Shown: piece by piece, positions 7,690 to 14,226 of the stretch | How the letters are laid out: each line of letters begins with the position of its first letter | How positions within the stretch are numbered: the stretch's first letter is position 1 | NCBI GenBank assembly: GCA_964466155.1 | Contig: CAYXMY010000067.1 | Coordinates: forward strand, 1 to 15,889 | Direction: 5' to 3' | Length of the DNA: 15,889 nt | Origin: Caenibius sp964466155 | GTDB lineage: Bacteria; Pseudomonadota; Alphaproteobacteria; Sphingomonadales; Sphingomonadaceae | The notes under the pieces: generated by a model | What the model saw: only the letters and a program-made list of their open reading frames with translations | What the model was told of the DNA's origin: nothing | Databases searched by the model: none | Program-made: the position numbers and the translations under genes

Positions 7690-7732
7690 CCTCCGTTGAA
7701 GCCCGCCCATGCCCGGGCGGCAAAAACGGAGG
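7690..7732 (+). promoter_or_regulatory. Hairpin that sequesters the excisionase ribosome binding site
   Basis: CCTCCGTT (7690-7697) pairs perfectly with AACGGAGG (7725-7732). Inside, CCGCCC (7703-7708) pairs with GGGCGG (7715-7720). The GGAGG ribosome site of the HTH gene at 7738 is the 3' strand of the outer stem. In RNA this would block initiation unless the stem is opened, so translation of the excisionase-like protein is probably controlled after transcription. Pairing is seen; the control mechanism is inferred. Confidence 0.55.
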
Positions 7733-7737
7733 CAGAC

Positions 7738-7965
7738 ATGCAGATTCCCTCAACTTCCGCTCGCGAAAGCGCCACCGCGGTGCGCCAGAGCTTTGAGCCC
7801 GAACCTCTGGCTTACAGCATTGCCGAAACCTGCCGTGTTGTCGGCGTTGGTAAGACGACCGTTTATGAGTTGATAGCTGCTGGACAGCTTGAAAGTGTCA
7901 TGATCGGCCGGCGCCGTCTCATCAAGGCAGCCAGCCTCAAGCAGCTTCTCGAAACGGGCTGCTGA
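7738..7965 (+). CDS. Excisionase-family HTH protein (AlpA/MerR-like)
   Basis: This is a 75-residue DNA-binding protein. Residues 24-65 hold the helix-turn-helix pattern of the HTH_17/excisionase family: AYSIAETCRVVGVGKTTVYE followed by LIAAGQLESVMIGRRRLIKAASL, ending with a short helix. Such proteins act as recombination directionality factors or as regulators of integrase genes, so it is the natural partner of the integrase at 4819. The ATG at 7738 is chosen because GGAGG lies five bases upstream and the HTH begins soon after; a longer frame back to 7675 has no such site. That ribosome site is inside a strong hairpin. The next reading frame begins two bases after the stop. The N-terminal 20 residues look disordered. 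Confidence 0.85.
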   Translation: MQIPSTSARESATAVRQSFEPEPLAYSIAETCRVVGVGKTTVYELIAAGQLESVMIGRRRLIKAASLKQLLETGC

Positions 7966-7967
7966 TC

Positions 7968-8156
7968 ATGCCTTGGAAAAAAAGCGAAACCCCGCACGAA
8001 GGCGGGGCGTCGCGGAATAGCTGTGGCGGCTGGTTCCGTGGCGACCTTACCCTTTCCACCTTTCGGGCTCAACACCTGATCGGCTCATATGCCGTTCGGC
8101 CTGAACTGGCCGCTATGGTTGCAGCGCTCGCCTTTGGCGGAGGCGCACATGGCTGA
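7968..8156 (+). CDS. Small hypothetical protein after the excisionase
   Basis: This is a 62-residue frame starting two bases after the excisionase stop and overlapping the next gene by eight bases, an arrangement typical of coupled phage or island genes. The C-terminal half, with AQHLIGSYAVRPELAAMVAALAFGGGAHG, looks like a real conserved helix-turn-helix-like segment. The N-terminal part (MPWKKSETPHEGGASRNSCGGW) is encoded across a strong hairpin and may be low-constraint. No clear ribosome site precedes the ATG, so initiation would depend on coupling. It has no recognised family, and the start is uncertain. Confidence 0.5.
   Translation: MPWKKSETPHEGGASRNSCGGWFRGDLTLSTFRAQHLIGSYAVRPELAAMVAALAFGGGAHG
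7977..8013 (-). terminator. Intrinsic terminator facing left
   Basis: The stem CCCCGC/GCGGGG (7990-7995, 8002-8007) with an added GCGA/TCGC outer pair (7984-7987, 8010-8013) is followed, reading on the minus strand, by seven T (7977-7983 are A on +). That is a good rho-independent terminator for leftward transcription. No minus-strand gene was found to its right in this module, so it may protect the island from incoming transcripts. It lies inside the 5' end of the small + gene at 7968. Confidence 0.55.
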
Positions 8157-8355
8157 GCTTCCAATCGAATATGTCGAGATCCGCCAACTGGCCCATAGCT
8201 GGCGCGTGGGAATCATTTCCGATCTGGTCCCAAACCAGGCCCCGCACATCACGACCGCGCACTGGGATACGGAAGACTTGGCCCGGCAGCATGCCCAAAT
8301 GCTCCACCAGTGCACCGGCTTCCCGATCATCGAGAAGGTGTCCGGCGATGACTGA
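8149..8355 (+). CDS. Small hypothetical protein
   Basis: This is a 68-residue protein starting MAELPIEYVEIRQL. GGAGG at 8139-8143 is five bases before the ATG, which overlaps the stop region of the preceding frame; an in-frame ATG at 8089 lacks a comparable site. The pattern of short strands (EYVEIRQLAHSWRVGII), an HITTAHWDTEDLARQHA region and a closing strand suggests a small alpha/beta fold. I do not recognise the family. Its end overlaps the ATG of the next frame at 8348 by eight bases, so three consecutive small genes are translationally coupled. Confidence 0.65.
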   Translation: MAELPIEYVEIRQLAHSWRVGIISDLVPNQAPHITTAHWDTEDLARQHAQMLHQCTGFPIIEKVSGDD

Positions 8356-8461
8356 GCCCCGCATCGAAATTCCCACTCTCCTGCCTGGCAACTGGCGTGC
8401 AGTGATTATCCGGTCGTCGAACGGCTCACTGCCGAGCATCCAGACATCAAGGTTGAACTGA
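8348..8461 (+). pseudogene. Truncated island gene, cut at the scar
   Basis: This frame begins with an ATG overlapping the preceding stop, and its first about 18-21 residues (MTEPRIEIPTLLPGNWRAVI) read like a normal gene start. From about 8398-8410 the same DNA also codes, in another frame, for the middle of a LysR regulator, and this frame stops after 37 codons with an out-of-frame tail. I read this as the 5' end of an island gene whose remainder was lost by recombination. Confidence 0.5.
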
Positions 8462-8970
8462 ACATTGAGTCTGGCTTCACCGACATCGTCGCGGAGCGGT
8501 TCGATGCCGGGGTGCGGCTGGGCGAAACGCTTGAGCAGGACATGGTGGTCATGCGGATCGGGCCACGATTGCGGATGGCGACAGTCGGTTCCCCCGGCTA
8601 CCTAGCCCGGCATGGCGTGCCGAAAGCTCCGCAGGATCTGGCAGCGCATTCATGCATCAACTTACGCATGGTCAGCGGCAGGATCTACGCTTGGGAATAC
8701 GAAAAGGACGGGCGAGAAGTGAACATCAAGGTCGATGGGCAGCTCGTCTTGAACGATGCCGATTTGATCGTCTCTGCCGCCATCGCCGGACGCGGGCTTG
8801 CCCATCTGGTCGAGGACCGGTTGACCCCTCTGATCGAAAATGGGTCGCTGGTGCGTGTCCTTGATGACTGGTGCGAACCGTTCGACGGCTATTACCTCTA
8901 TTACCCAAGCCGCAGACTGCATTCCGAGGCGTTCAAGCTGTTTCTGGATGCCTTGCGGTATCGGGATTGA
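8404..8970 (+). pseudogene. LysR-type regulator, C-terminal 188 residues only
   Basis: The effector-binding domain of a LysR regulator is clear from about residue DYPVVERLTAEHPDIKVELN, through DIVAERFDAGVRLGE, SPGYLARHG, NLRM and ALRYRD at the natural stop. The first about 110 residues, including the winged HTH and linker helix, are missing. Upstream the frame reads unrelated codons and then hits the stop of the small gene at 8355. No start codon with a ribosome site precedes it. It therefore cannot be a DNA-binding regulator as it stands. The clean edge at about 8398-8410 marks a deletion or illegitimate recombination joint. The intact parent presumably controlled a catabolic gene; that is inference. 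Confidence 0.85.
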
Positions 8971-9267
8971 ACAGTCACCTGGAGATCAAGAGCGCAATCG
9001 CCAACATTGCTGCCGTTCCAGTCCTCGGATCAGCGGATCGAAACCTTCCGTTCATTCACATCGACGCGGCAGCCTCGGATCGATGAGGTTTGGGACTTTC
9101 CTGCCATTCCCGAGCCCCATGGCGAACGTCTGGTTTTGCCAGGAGGGACATTCAGCGTTCCACATACCTCATCGTGGAATGACAAAACTGGGCCGATCGC
9201 GGCATGCCAGCTATTAGATGACCAACACGCAATAACCTCCATTCGCCCACATACGCGTCAGTTCGCA
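8971..9267 (+). other. Spacer after the LysR fragment, nothing recognised
   Basis: An open frame at 9007-9303 (98 codons) has no ribosome site and no recognisable motif; shorter frames compete with it. It may hold degraded sequence from the same rearrangement that broke the LysR gene. No tRNA, insertion-sequence end or attachment repeat was seen. Confidence 0.4.
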
Positions 9268-9305
9268 TTGACTTCCGGTAAACTTCGTGGCCTATCTAAA
9301 TAGGC
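9268..9305 (+). promoter_or_regulatory. Candidate promoter of the AAA/S8 operon
   Basis: TTGACT at 9268-9273 matches the -35 consensus at five of six positions. The possible -10 hexamer CTATCT (9292-9297) lies 18 bases on and falls inside a palindrome GCCTAT/ATAGGC (9290-9295, 9300-9305). A regulator binding there would cover the -10 region. The -10 match is weak. Confidence 0.4.
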
Positions 9306-9315
9306 AATGGGGGGT

Positions 9316-9339
9316 GTATCGTGAGCCATTTCGCGATAC
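9316..9339 (+). promoter_or_regulatory. Palindrome immediately before the ATPase start codon
   Basis: GTATCGTGA (9316-9324) and TCGCGATAC (9331-9339) form a nine-pair stem with one G-U pair and a 6-nt loop, ending three bases before the ATG at 9343. No ribosome site is visible, so this element may be an operator for autoregulation or a translational lock on the defence operon. Confidence 0.5.
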
Positions 9340-9342
9340 ATA

Positions 9343-10431
9343 ATGGAAATGGCATCAGCGCAGCAGCTCATAGGTCTCGTAAAGAGCCACGCGGAGGGGG
9401 ATTCCGATCGCTTCTTCGATCTCGCTATGCAGCTGTCGGCTGCAGAGGAACAAAAGGGTCACAAGCGCCTAGCTGAGACGCTTCGGCAGTGGGCTAATGC
9501 CGGCCAGACGCCTACTGCCTCGCGAAAGCCTAACCTCACGCCAATCGCCGCTCCGCGTGGTGATCTCGCCGAATTTCTGTTCGCCTCCTATCCGAGCGAG
9601 CGGTTGAACAGCGTCATTCTGCCACCGCTAATCGGTGAAGAGCTGGCGCATATCGTGTTCGAGACCCGCATGCGTGAGAAGCTCGAAGAGAAGGGCCTCA
9701 AGCCACGGAGGCGCATTCTGCTGTCCGGGCCTCCGGGCACTGGAAAGACGATGAGTGCGCACAGTCTCGCCGGCGAGCTTCAGTTTCCGCTCTTTTCCGT
9801 AATGCTGCACGGCCTCATCACTAAGTTCATGGGCGAAACCGCTCAGAAACTGAAGCTCGTGTTCGACGCCATCAAATCGACGCGCGGCGTTTATCTCTTC
9901 GATGAAATCGATGCTCTCGCCGCAGCGCGGGGCGATGGCAATGACGTGGGTGAAGCACGCCGGGTGCTGAACTCGTTCCTCCAGTTCCTCGACGAGGACA
10001 CTGGCCCTTCGATCGTCATCGCCACGACCAACTTGGCCGAAATCCTGGATCGGGCCGTCCTCCGCCGCTTCGATCTCGTCCTTTCCTACGAGTTGCCTGA
10101 TGCAGCATCGATCCGCCAGGCTCTCGAACGACGCCTCATTGGCTTCTCCCACGCACGCCTGTCGTGGAAAAGGATCACCGATTGCGCGGTGGGCCTGTCG
10201 ACGGCCGATGTCGTGGCCGCCGCAGAAGATGCAGCGCGGCGCGCGGTTCTAGGCGATCACAATAGCATAACGACTGTCGATCTAGTGAACTCGCTGGAGC
10301 GTCGTCGCTCGCTACAGGGGCTGGGAAGAAGCGCGAATGCCAAGGACACTACCTCACTTCCTCCTAAAAGACCTCGGAAAGCCGCATCCGTTTCGGGCCA
10401 AGGGCAGCGGCGGCGGCAAGACGCCAAGTGA
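9343..10431 (+). CDS. iteA: AAA ATPase of an ATPase/subtilase anti-phage pair
   Basis: This is a 362-residue cytosolic ATPase. Residues 1-75 are a helical N-terminal region. The AAA core shows Walker A GPPGTGKT (129-136), Walker B VYLFDEID (183-190), sensor-1 Asn230 in ATTN and the paired arginines of DRAVLRRFD (241-242), all intact, closest to FtsH/Cdc48-type AAA domains. The tail is basic and low-complexity. With the S8 peptidase directly behind it, it matches the pair I recall being named IteA/IteS in RefSeq as anti-phage proteins; the ATPase is thought to control or feed the protease, but the mechanism is inference. The ATG at 9343 and another at 9352 (MASAQQL) are both possible, and neither has a strong ribosome site. 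Its last 95 bases overlap the protease gene in another frame. Confidence 0.9.
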   Translation: MEMASAQQLIGLVKSHAEGDSDRFFDLAMQLSAAEEQKGHKRLAETLRQWANAGQTPTASRKPNLTPIAAPRGDLAEFLFASYPSERLNSVILPPLIGEELAHIVFETRMREKLEEKGLKPRRRILLSGPPGTGKTMSAHSLAGELQFPLFSVMLHGLITKFMGETAQKLKLVFDAIKSTRGVYLFDEIDALAAARGDGNDVGEARRVLNSFLQFLDEDTGPSIVIATTNLAEILDRAVLRRFDLVLSYELPDAASIRQALERRLIGFSHARLSWKRITDCAVGLSTADVVAAAEDAARRAVLGDHNSITTVDLVNSLERRRSLQGLGRSANAKDTTSLPPKRPRKAASVSGQGQRRRQDAK

Positions 10432-12793
10432 CGTCCTCAATCGCAGCGGCCACGCTCAGGCTCTCCTGCAAGCAATCGACCAACTCCCAGCTATAACGGC
10501 GGACGGCCTCCCAGGGGTTTATCTCGAAGTCAAAGGCCGACCGGGCGAGCCACTTGCCAAGGACAGCCTGGGATCAAGCGGTATCGAGCTGCTGCGCAGC
10601 GCCGCCGAAGTCGTCAACGGAAACACCACTGAAACCGCCACTGTTTTCGCCACGGCCCAAGGCTTGGAGAAGCTCCGAAAAAAGATCGAGAAATTCGAGA
10701 TAGAAGATACGCCGGACCGGGAGAAGGACGGCGAAATCATCCCCGGCCGCCCCAAAAACGCTAATCTCGTCCAGAGCCTGGCGGCTATCACCGAAGCCGG
10801 TCTGCGAGCACTATGGCGCGGCCCGCAGGAGAAATTCCCGACCGACAATGGCGCGACGCACTGGGAAATCTGGCTTGAACCGAGCGAAGCAGAAGCATTT
10901 ATCGCCGAGTCCGCTGCCTATCAGGTCCAGATCGGGGCCGATCGTCTGCAATTTCCTGAAGATGTCGTCGTCATCGGACTCGCGACGCGGGACCATATCG
11001 CGCTGGCCGTGAGACGACTTGGCACTGTGCGTGCCCTTGCGGCGCCAGCGGTGACTGCCGACTTTTTCGATGCGCTGGAGGTGCAGGAGCAGGCCGCATG
11101 GGTGCAGGATCTCGTCCAGCGGACCAGCTATGCCGGTGGCATCGACGGCGGGTATGTCACTCTGTTGGATACGGGTGTCAGCCGCGCTCATCCGTTGATC
11201 GCGCCAGTTCTCCTGTCACAGGACCGCCACGCCGCTGACCCGGCCTGGGGGCTGGACGACTTGAAGGGCCATGGCACACAGCTTGCCGGTCTCTCACTCT
11301 TCGGCGACCTGACGCTCAATCTGCAATCAACGATGCCAGTTATTGTTTCAAATCGTCTGGAATCGGTGAAGCTGATGCCAGACGGAGGCCCGAACCCGCA
11401 TCACCTGCTGGGGGTGGTGACGCGACGAGCGATCAACACAGTCGAACAGACTGTGCGTCGACGGACTTTCACCATGGCAGTCACGACCGACGAGGACACG
11501 CCTCATGACGGCGCTCCCACATCATGGTCGACCGAAATCGACCAGCTTGCCGCTGGCGTCTCCGGCGATCGATCGGTGGCCCGCCTCATCCTGATATCGG
11601 CGGGCAATACCAACAATTTTACATTCACAGCGGGTCACTATCTCGACACCTGCGACCTTGCGGAAAATGAGATTGAGTCGCCGGCGCAGGCCTGGAATGC
11701 CATCAGCGTTGGCGCCTATACAGAAAAGACGATGCTTCCGCCCAATGAGGGCCTCAACAGCGTCGCACCTTTTGGCGACCTTTCACCGAGTTCCCGAACT
11801 GCATCCTGGACTTCGACCTGGCCGCTCAAGCCTGACATCGTTCTCGAAGGCGGGAATTGGGCCGCCGGCGCCGCGCCTCCACCACTGCGGCATGGCTGGC
11901 TTTCCCTTCTCACGACCCATCATACCTATCCGCAACGCTCATTCAGTTTCACGCATGACACGAGCGCTGCGACAGCGGTCGCGGCGAAGCAGATTACCGA
12001 ACTCTGGTCGGACTATCCGCTGCTATGGCCCGAAACCATTCGCGCACTCTATGTGGCGTCCGCCCGGTGGACGCCGCAAATGCGGTCGCATCTGCCCGCC
12101 AATTCCAACAAGGGCAGCTATGCCCGACTGTTTCAGCGCTACGGCTACGGCGTTCCCGACCTTGAGAGGGCGCATCGCAGCGCGTCTAATGCCCTTACCC
12201 TGATCGTGCAGGACACCATCATTCCTTACGGCCTCTCCGAACAGACTGGCGGGGATGTTCACAAGGAGATGCGCCTCTTCACACTGCCATGGCCTGTCGA
12301 GGAACTACGCAAGCTGGGTAACGCCAATGTGACCTTGCGGGTCGCGCTCAGTTCGTTCGTTGCGCCCAACCCGGCCGAGGCGTCGCGCGGCTCGCGATAT
12401 CGCTACGCCTCCCACAATCTGCGGTTCAAGCTCAATCGGGCTGGAGAAAATGCACAGCAGTTCATGGCTCGCATCAGCAAGGCTGTCGAACCTGTCGGCC
12501 CCCAGGTCGAAGAAGAGGATCTGTGGGACTTTGGGAGCATCAGACGCGATGTCGGCTCCCTGCATATCGACCAGTTGACCTGCAGAGCGTCGGACTTGGC
12601 TCGACGCAATCTGCTGGCCATTCATCCTGTAGCTGGATGGTGGAAATCCAAGAAAATCCTGGAGGAGGGAGAAAGGCTGGCTCGCTTTGCTCTCGTCGTG
12701 GAGATCGATACGCAGGGTATCGAAGCAGACCTTTACACGGAGGTCCAGACGGCGGTCGCGGTCCTTAATGTGACCCAGCCGATCATTATCTAG
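10337..12793 (+). CDS. iteS: Subtilisin-like S8 peptidase of the anti-phage pair
   Basis: This is an 818-residue serine protease without signal peptide, so probably cytoplasmic. The N-terminal region (1-260) is the family-specific part, opening MPRTLPHFLLKD. The S8 domain follows with Asp278 (LLDTG), His312 (GHGT), oxyanion Asn424 (SAGN) and nucleophile Ser543 (DTSAATA), so the triad is complete. The C-terminal part from about 620 is rich in beta strands and may be a recognition domain. Together with the overlapping AAA ATPase this is the layout of the IteA/IteS defence pair as I know it; cleavage of host or phage proteins on infection is an inference. The start inside the ATPase gene is supported by the family-like N-terminus; GGGAAGAAG at 10323-10331 is a poor ribosome site, so coupling is likely. 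Confidence 0.9.
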   Translation: MPRTLPHFLLKDLGKPHPFRAKGSGGGKTPSDVLNRSGHAQALLQAIDQLPAITADGLPGVYLEVKGRPGEPLAKDSLGSSGIELLRSAAEVVNGNTTETATVFATAQGLEKLRKKIEKFEIEDTPDREKDGEIIPGRPKNANLVQSLAAITEAGLRALWRGPQEKFPTDNGATHWEIWLEPSEAEAFIAESAAYQVQIGADRLQFPEDVVVIGLATRDHIALAVRRLGTVRALAAPAVTADFFDALEVQEQAAWVQDLVQRTSYAGGIDGGYVTLLDTGVSRAHPLIAPVLLSQDRHAADPAWGLDDLKGHGTQLAGLSLFGDLTLNLQSTMPVIVSNRLESVKLMPDGGPNPHHLLGVVTRRAINTVEQTVRRRTFTMAVTTDEDTPHDGAPTSWSTEIDQLAAGVSGDRSVARLILISAGNTNNFTFTAGHYLDTCDLAENEIESPAQAWNAISVGAYTEKTMLPPNEGLNSVAPFGDLSPSSRTASWTSTWPLKPDIVLEGGNWAAGAAPPPLRHGWLSLLTTHHTYPQRSFSFTHDTSAATAVAAKQITELWSDYPLLWPETIRALYVASARWTPQMRSHLPANSNKGSYARLFQRYGYGVPDLERAHRSASNALTLIVQDTIIPYGLSEQTGGDVHKEMRLFTLPWPVEELRKLGNANVTLRVALSSFVAPNPAEASRGSRYRYASHNLRFKLNRAGENAQQFMARISKAVEPVGPQVEEEDLWDFGSIRRDVGSLHIDQLTCRASDLARRNLLAIHPVAGWWKSKKILEEGERLARFALVVEIDTQGIEADLYTEVQTAVAVLNVTQPIII

Positions 12794-12831
12794 CGCCTGA
12801 TGCTGACACGTCGGCGGGCGTGGTGGGATTA

Positions 12832-12848
12832 TCCCTCACGGCGAGGGA
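12832..12848 (+). terminator. Small hairpin behind the protease gene
   Basis: TCCCTC (12832-12837) and GAGGGA (12843-12848) pair around a 5-nt loop, 38 bases after the stop. No T-run follows, so termination is uncertain. It is the only stem in a suitable place for ending the defence operon. Confidence 0.25.
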
Positions 12849-12896
12849 CGTTCCGCCCGTCGGGAAAAGCTGATCGCTCGGGCTGCGCGATTGGCC

Positions 12897-13235
12897 TCAA
12901 GGGGCCGTCGTAACTAAGGCGGTGAAGGGCGTGTTGATGGGCGAGAGATAATTTATGCCGGGGCAGCTTCCGGCGCAACCAGACATATGCACTCTCGCGC
13001 TGAACGACCAGTTTTGGTCGTAAGTAGACGCGGAAGCTGAATTGGGGCGAACGGCAACTTGCTGCCATTTGCAATTCGTAACCTGCCGTTCCGGATCGTC
13101 CCTACGAGCCGCCGCGACCATCTGGTTTGGGTCGGTAGGTAACACTTTCAAGGCGTGGGATAAGCAGGCCAGTGGCGACACAATAATCATTACCCCCAGA
13201 GCGATGGCGCCGAATTTCTGGCGTGGGCACAGCAT
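12897..13235 (-). CDS. Possible small secreted protein
   Basis: This is a 112-codon frame on the minus strand. The N-terminus MLCPRQKFGAIALGVMIIV followed by SPLACLSHA looks like a signal peptide with a cleavage site near residue 27. The remainder holds NCKW and SGCAGSC with three cysteines that could form disulphides. No family is recognised. Arguments against it: no ribosome site precedes the ATG, codon third positions are not strongly biased, and a nested inverted repeat (12964-13039) lies inside the frame, which is more typical of intergenic repeat DNA. The stretch is otherwise gene-free, so I keep it as a low-confidence call. Confidence 0.3.
   Translation of the reverse strand: MLCPRQKFGAIALGVMIIVSPLACLSHALKVLPTDPNQMVAAARRDDPERQVTNCKWQQVAVRPNSASASTYDQNWSFSARVHMSGCAGSCPGINYLSPINTPFTALVTTAP
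12964..13039. repeat. Nested inverted repeat, 76 bp
   Basis: The outer arms CAGCTTCCG (12964-12972) and CGGAAGCTG (13031-13039) are perfect. They enclose a second perfect palindrome ACGACCA/TGGTCGT (13004-13010, 13015-13021) with a 4-nt loop. Such nested palindromes are typical of dispersed intergenic repeats, small MITE-like elements or structured RNAs. No second copy is obvious in this window. Confidence 0.5.
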
Positions 13236-13503
13236 GTCTGCAAAATCCAGATAACTAACTGAAATTTAAAACTGAAACTGAGAGATGAGTGGGCGTCTGG
13301 GTTGAAAAAAGCGGTTCCCCAGCGCTTATACTTTTGAATAAGTGCAGGTAGGATCCGCAAATTTTCGGCGAGGTCCGACCTCAATTCACCATCTTGCCAA
13401 TCGAAAACCCCAGCCCAGATCATTTCCCGCGTTGACTCCTATTCAGGCATGGAGGCAGTTTGGCGGGGGCTGTCAGGGCGCAGCCGTATCTGGGGGATGT
13501 TTC
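13236..13503. other. Intergenic stretch with a small inverted repeat
   Basis: No gene is supported here. GCGCTTAT (13322-13329) can pair with ATAAGTGC (13338-13345) around an 8-nt loop with one G-U pair. A short AT-rich run at 13253-13281 contains repeated ACTGAAA motifs. A TTGACT at 13432-13437 could be the -35 box for the gene at 13504, but no good -10 follows. Confidence 0.35.
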
Positions 13504-14175
13504 ATGAAAGTCGTGTATTCGGCCGTTTGTGCGGCTGCGCTTGTGGTCGCTGCACCTGCCTTGGGCGAAGCTACGGATGCTTCCACACAAGCCGCAGTTG
13601 CTGCGCCGGCGAACCAGACGGTTGCTGTGCTTGAGCCAGTTGCCCAGCCCAATATTCTCAGGGCTGGCACGGAAATACCGCTGCTCACGCGAGAAGAGCT
13701 CACAACCAAGAAGAAGCAGCTTCGGGTCGGCCAGCGCTTCCAGATGGAAGTCGCATCGAATGTGACCATGAACGGGGTGACCGTCATCCCGGCTGGTACT
13801 CCGGCAATCGGAGAGATTACCGAAGTCCGCAACAAGGGCATGTGGGGCAAGTCGGGATATGTCGGCGCGCGTATCGTGTCTTTGCGGCTTGGCGATCGCC
13901 ATGTTCGCTTGACCGGAACATTCGATGACAAGGGCGTAACAGGGACGGGAGGCGTCGTCGCTGCAGTTGCATTCGTACCGATCGCGGGTTTCTTCACCAC
14001 CGGTACCAGTGCGATGATCGCCAGCGGTTCGGGCGTGAAGGGCTTTCTCGATGAGGATATCGCCTTCCGGCCGGTTGCCGTGCAGCCGCGGATTTTGGAG
14101 GTTCCGGTTACTGCTGCTCCTGCGATTGCGCCCACATCGGCGAATACGATTTCTGTGCAGACTTCCGCGCCATAA
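13504..14175 (+). CDS. Conserved exported protein, function unknown
   Basis: This is a 223-residue protein with a clear signal peptide: MKVVYSAVCAAALVVAAPALG, cut near residue 21. A mature Ala/Pro-rich stretch follows. The conserved body (50-145) contains LRAGTEIPLLTREELTTKKK, VGQRFQMEVA, VIPAGTPAIGEITEVRNKGMWGKSGY and LTGTFDDKG, apparently a beta-rich domain. Residues 148-172 are glycine- and alanine-rich and hydrophobic, followed by VKGFLDEDIAF. From memory, close relatives are widespread in sphingomonad chromosomes as hypothetical periplasmic proteins; no activity is known to me. The ATG at 13504 is chosen because GGGGGA lies six bases upstream and the signal peptide begins there; the longer frame from 13342 would bury the signal. 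It looks like a chromosomal gene and not cargo. Confidence 0.8.
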   Translation: MKVVYSAVCAAALVVAAPALGEATDASTQAAVAAPANQTVAVLEPVAQPNILRAGTEIPLLTREELTTKKKQLRVGQRFQMEVASNVTMNGVTVIPAGTPAIGEITEVRNKGMWGKSGYVGARIVSLRLGDRHVRLTGTFDDKGVTGTGGVVAAVAFVPIAGFFTTGTSAMIASGSGVKGFLDEDIAFRPVAVQPRILEVPVTAAPAIAPTSANTISVQTSAP

Positions 14176-14194
14176 AGCGCGACCTCGTTTTGAG

Positions 14195-14226
14195 CGAAGG
14201 TATATGTGTCATGCATATACCTTTCG
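14195..14226. promoter_or_regulatory. Strong palindrome after the exported protein gene
   Basis: AAGGTATATG (14197-14206) and CATATACCTT (14214-14223) pair perfectly around a 7-nt loop, and two to three more pairs form if one T is bulged. It begins 20 bases after the stop at 14175. It has no following T-run, so it could be a termination or mRNA-stability stem, or an operator for the epoxide hydrolase 230 bases on. The central AT-rich arms are unlike the GC-rich stems elsewhere in the window. Confidence 0.45.

Noticed and set aside
8364..8381. Partial match to the tRNA-Gly 3' end (TCGA-TTCCC-CT pattern) near the scar, considered as a right attachment site
   Set aside because: Too many mismatches and an insertion; it is also explained by the coding start of the small gene at 8348.
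9007..9303. 98-codon plus-strand frame between the LysR fragment and the ATPase
   Set aside because: It has no ribosome site, no recognised motif, and overlaps the probable operon promoter.
13308..13330. Stem AAGCG/CGCTT next to an A-run, considered as a leftward terminator
   Set aside because: Only five pairs with a 9-nt loop, and no minus-strand gene that it would end.
13473..14216. Minus-strand frame of 247 codons opposite the exported protein gene
   Set aside because: The plus frame has a signal peptide, a ribosome site and a familiar body; the minus frame is Ser/Thr/Ala-rich and shapeless.
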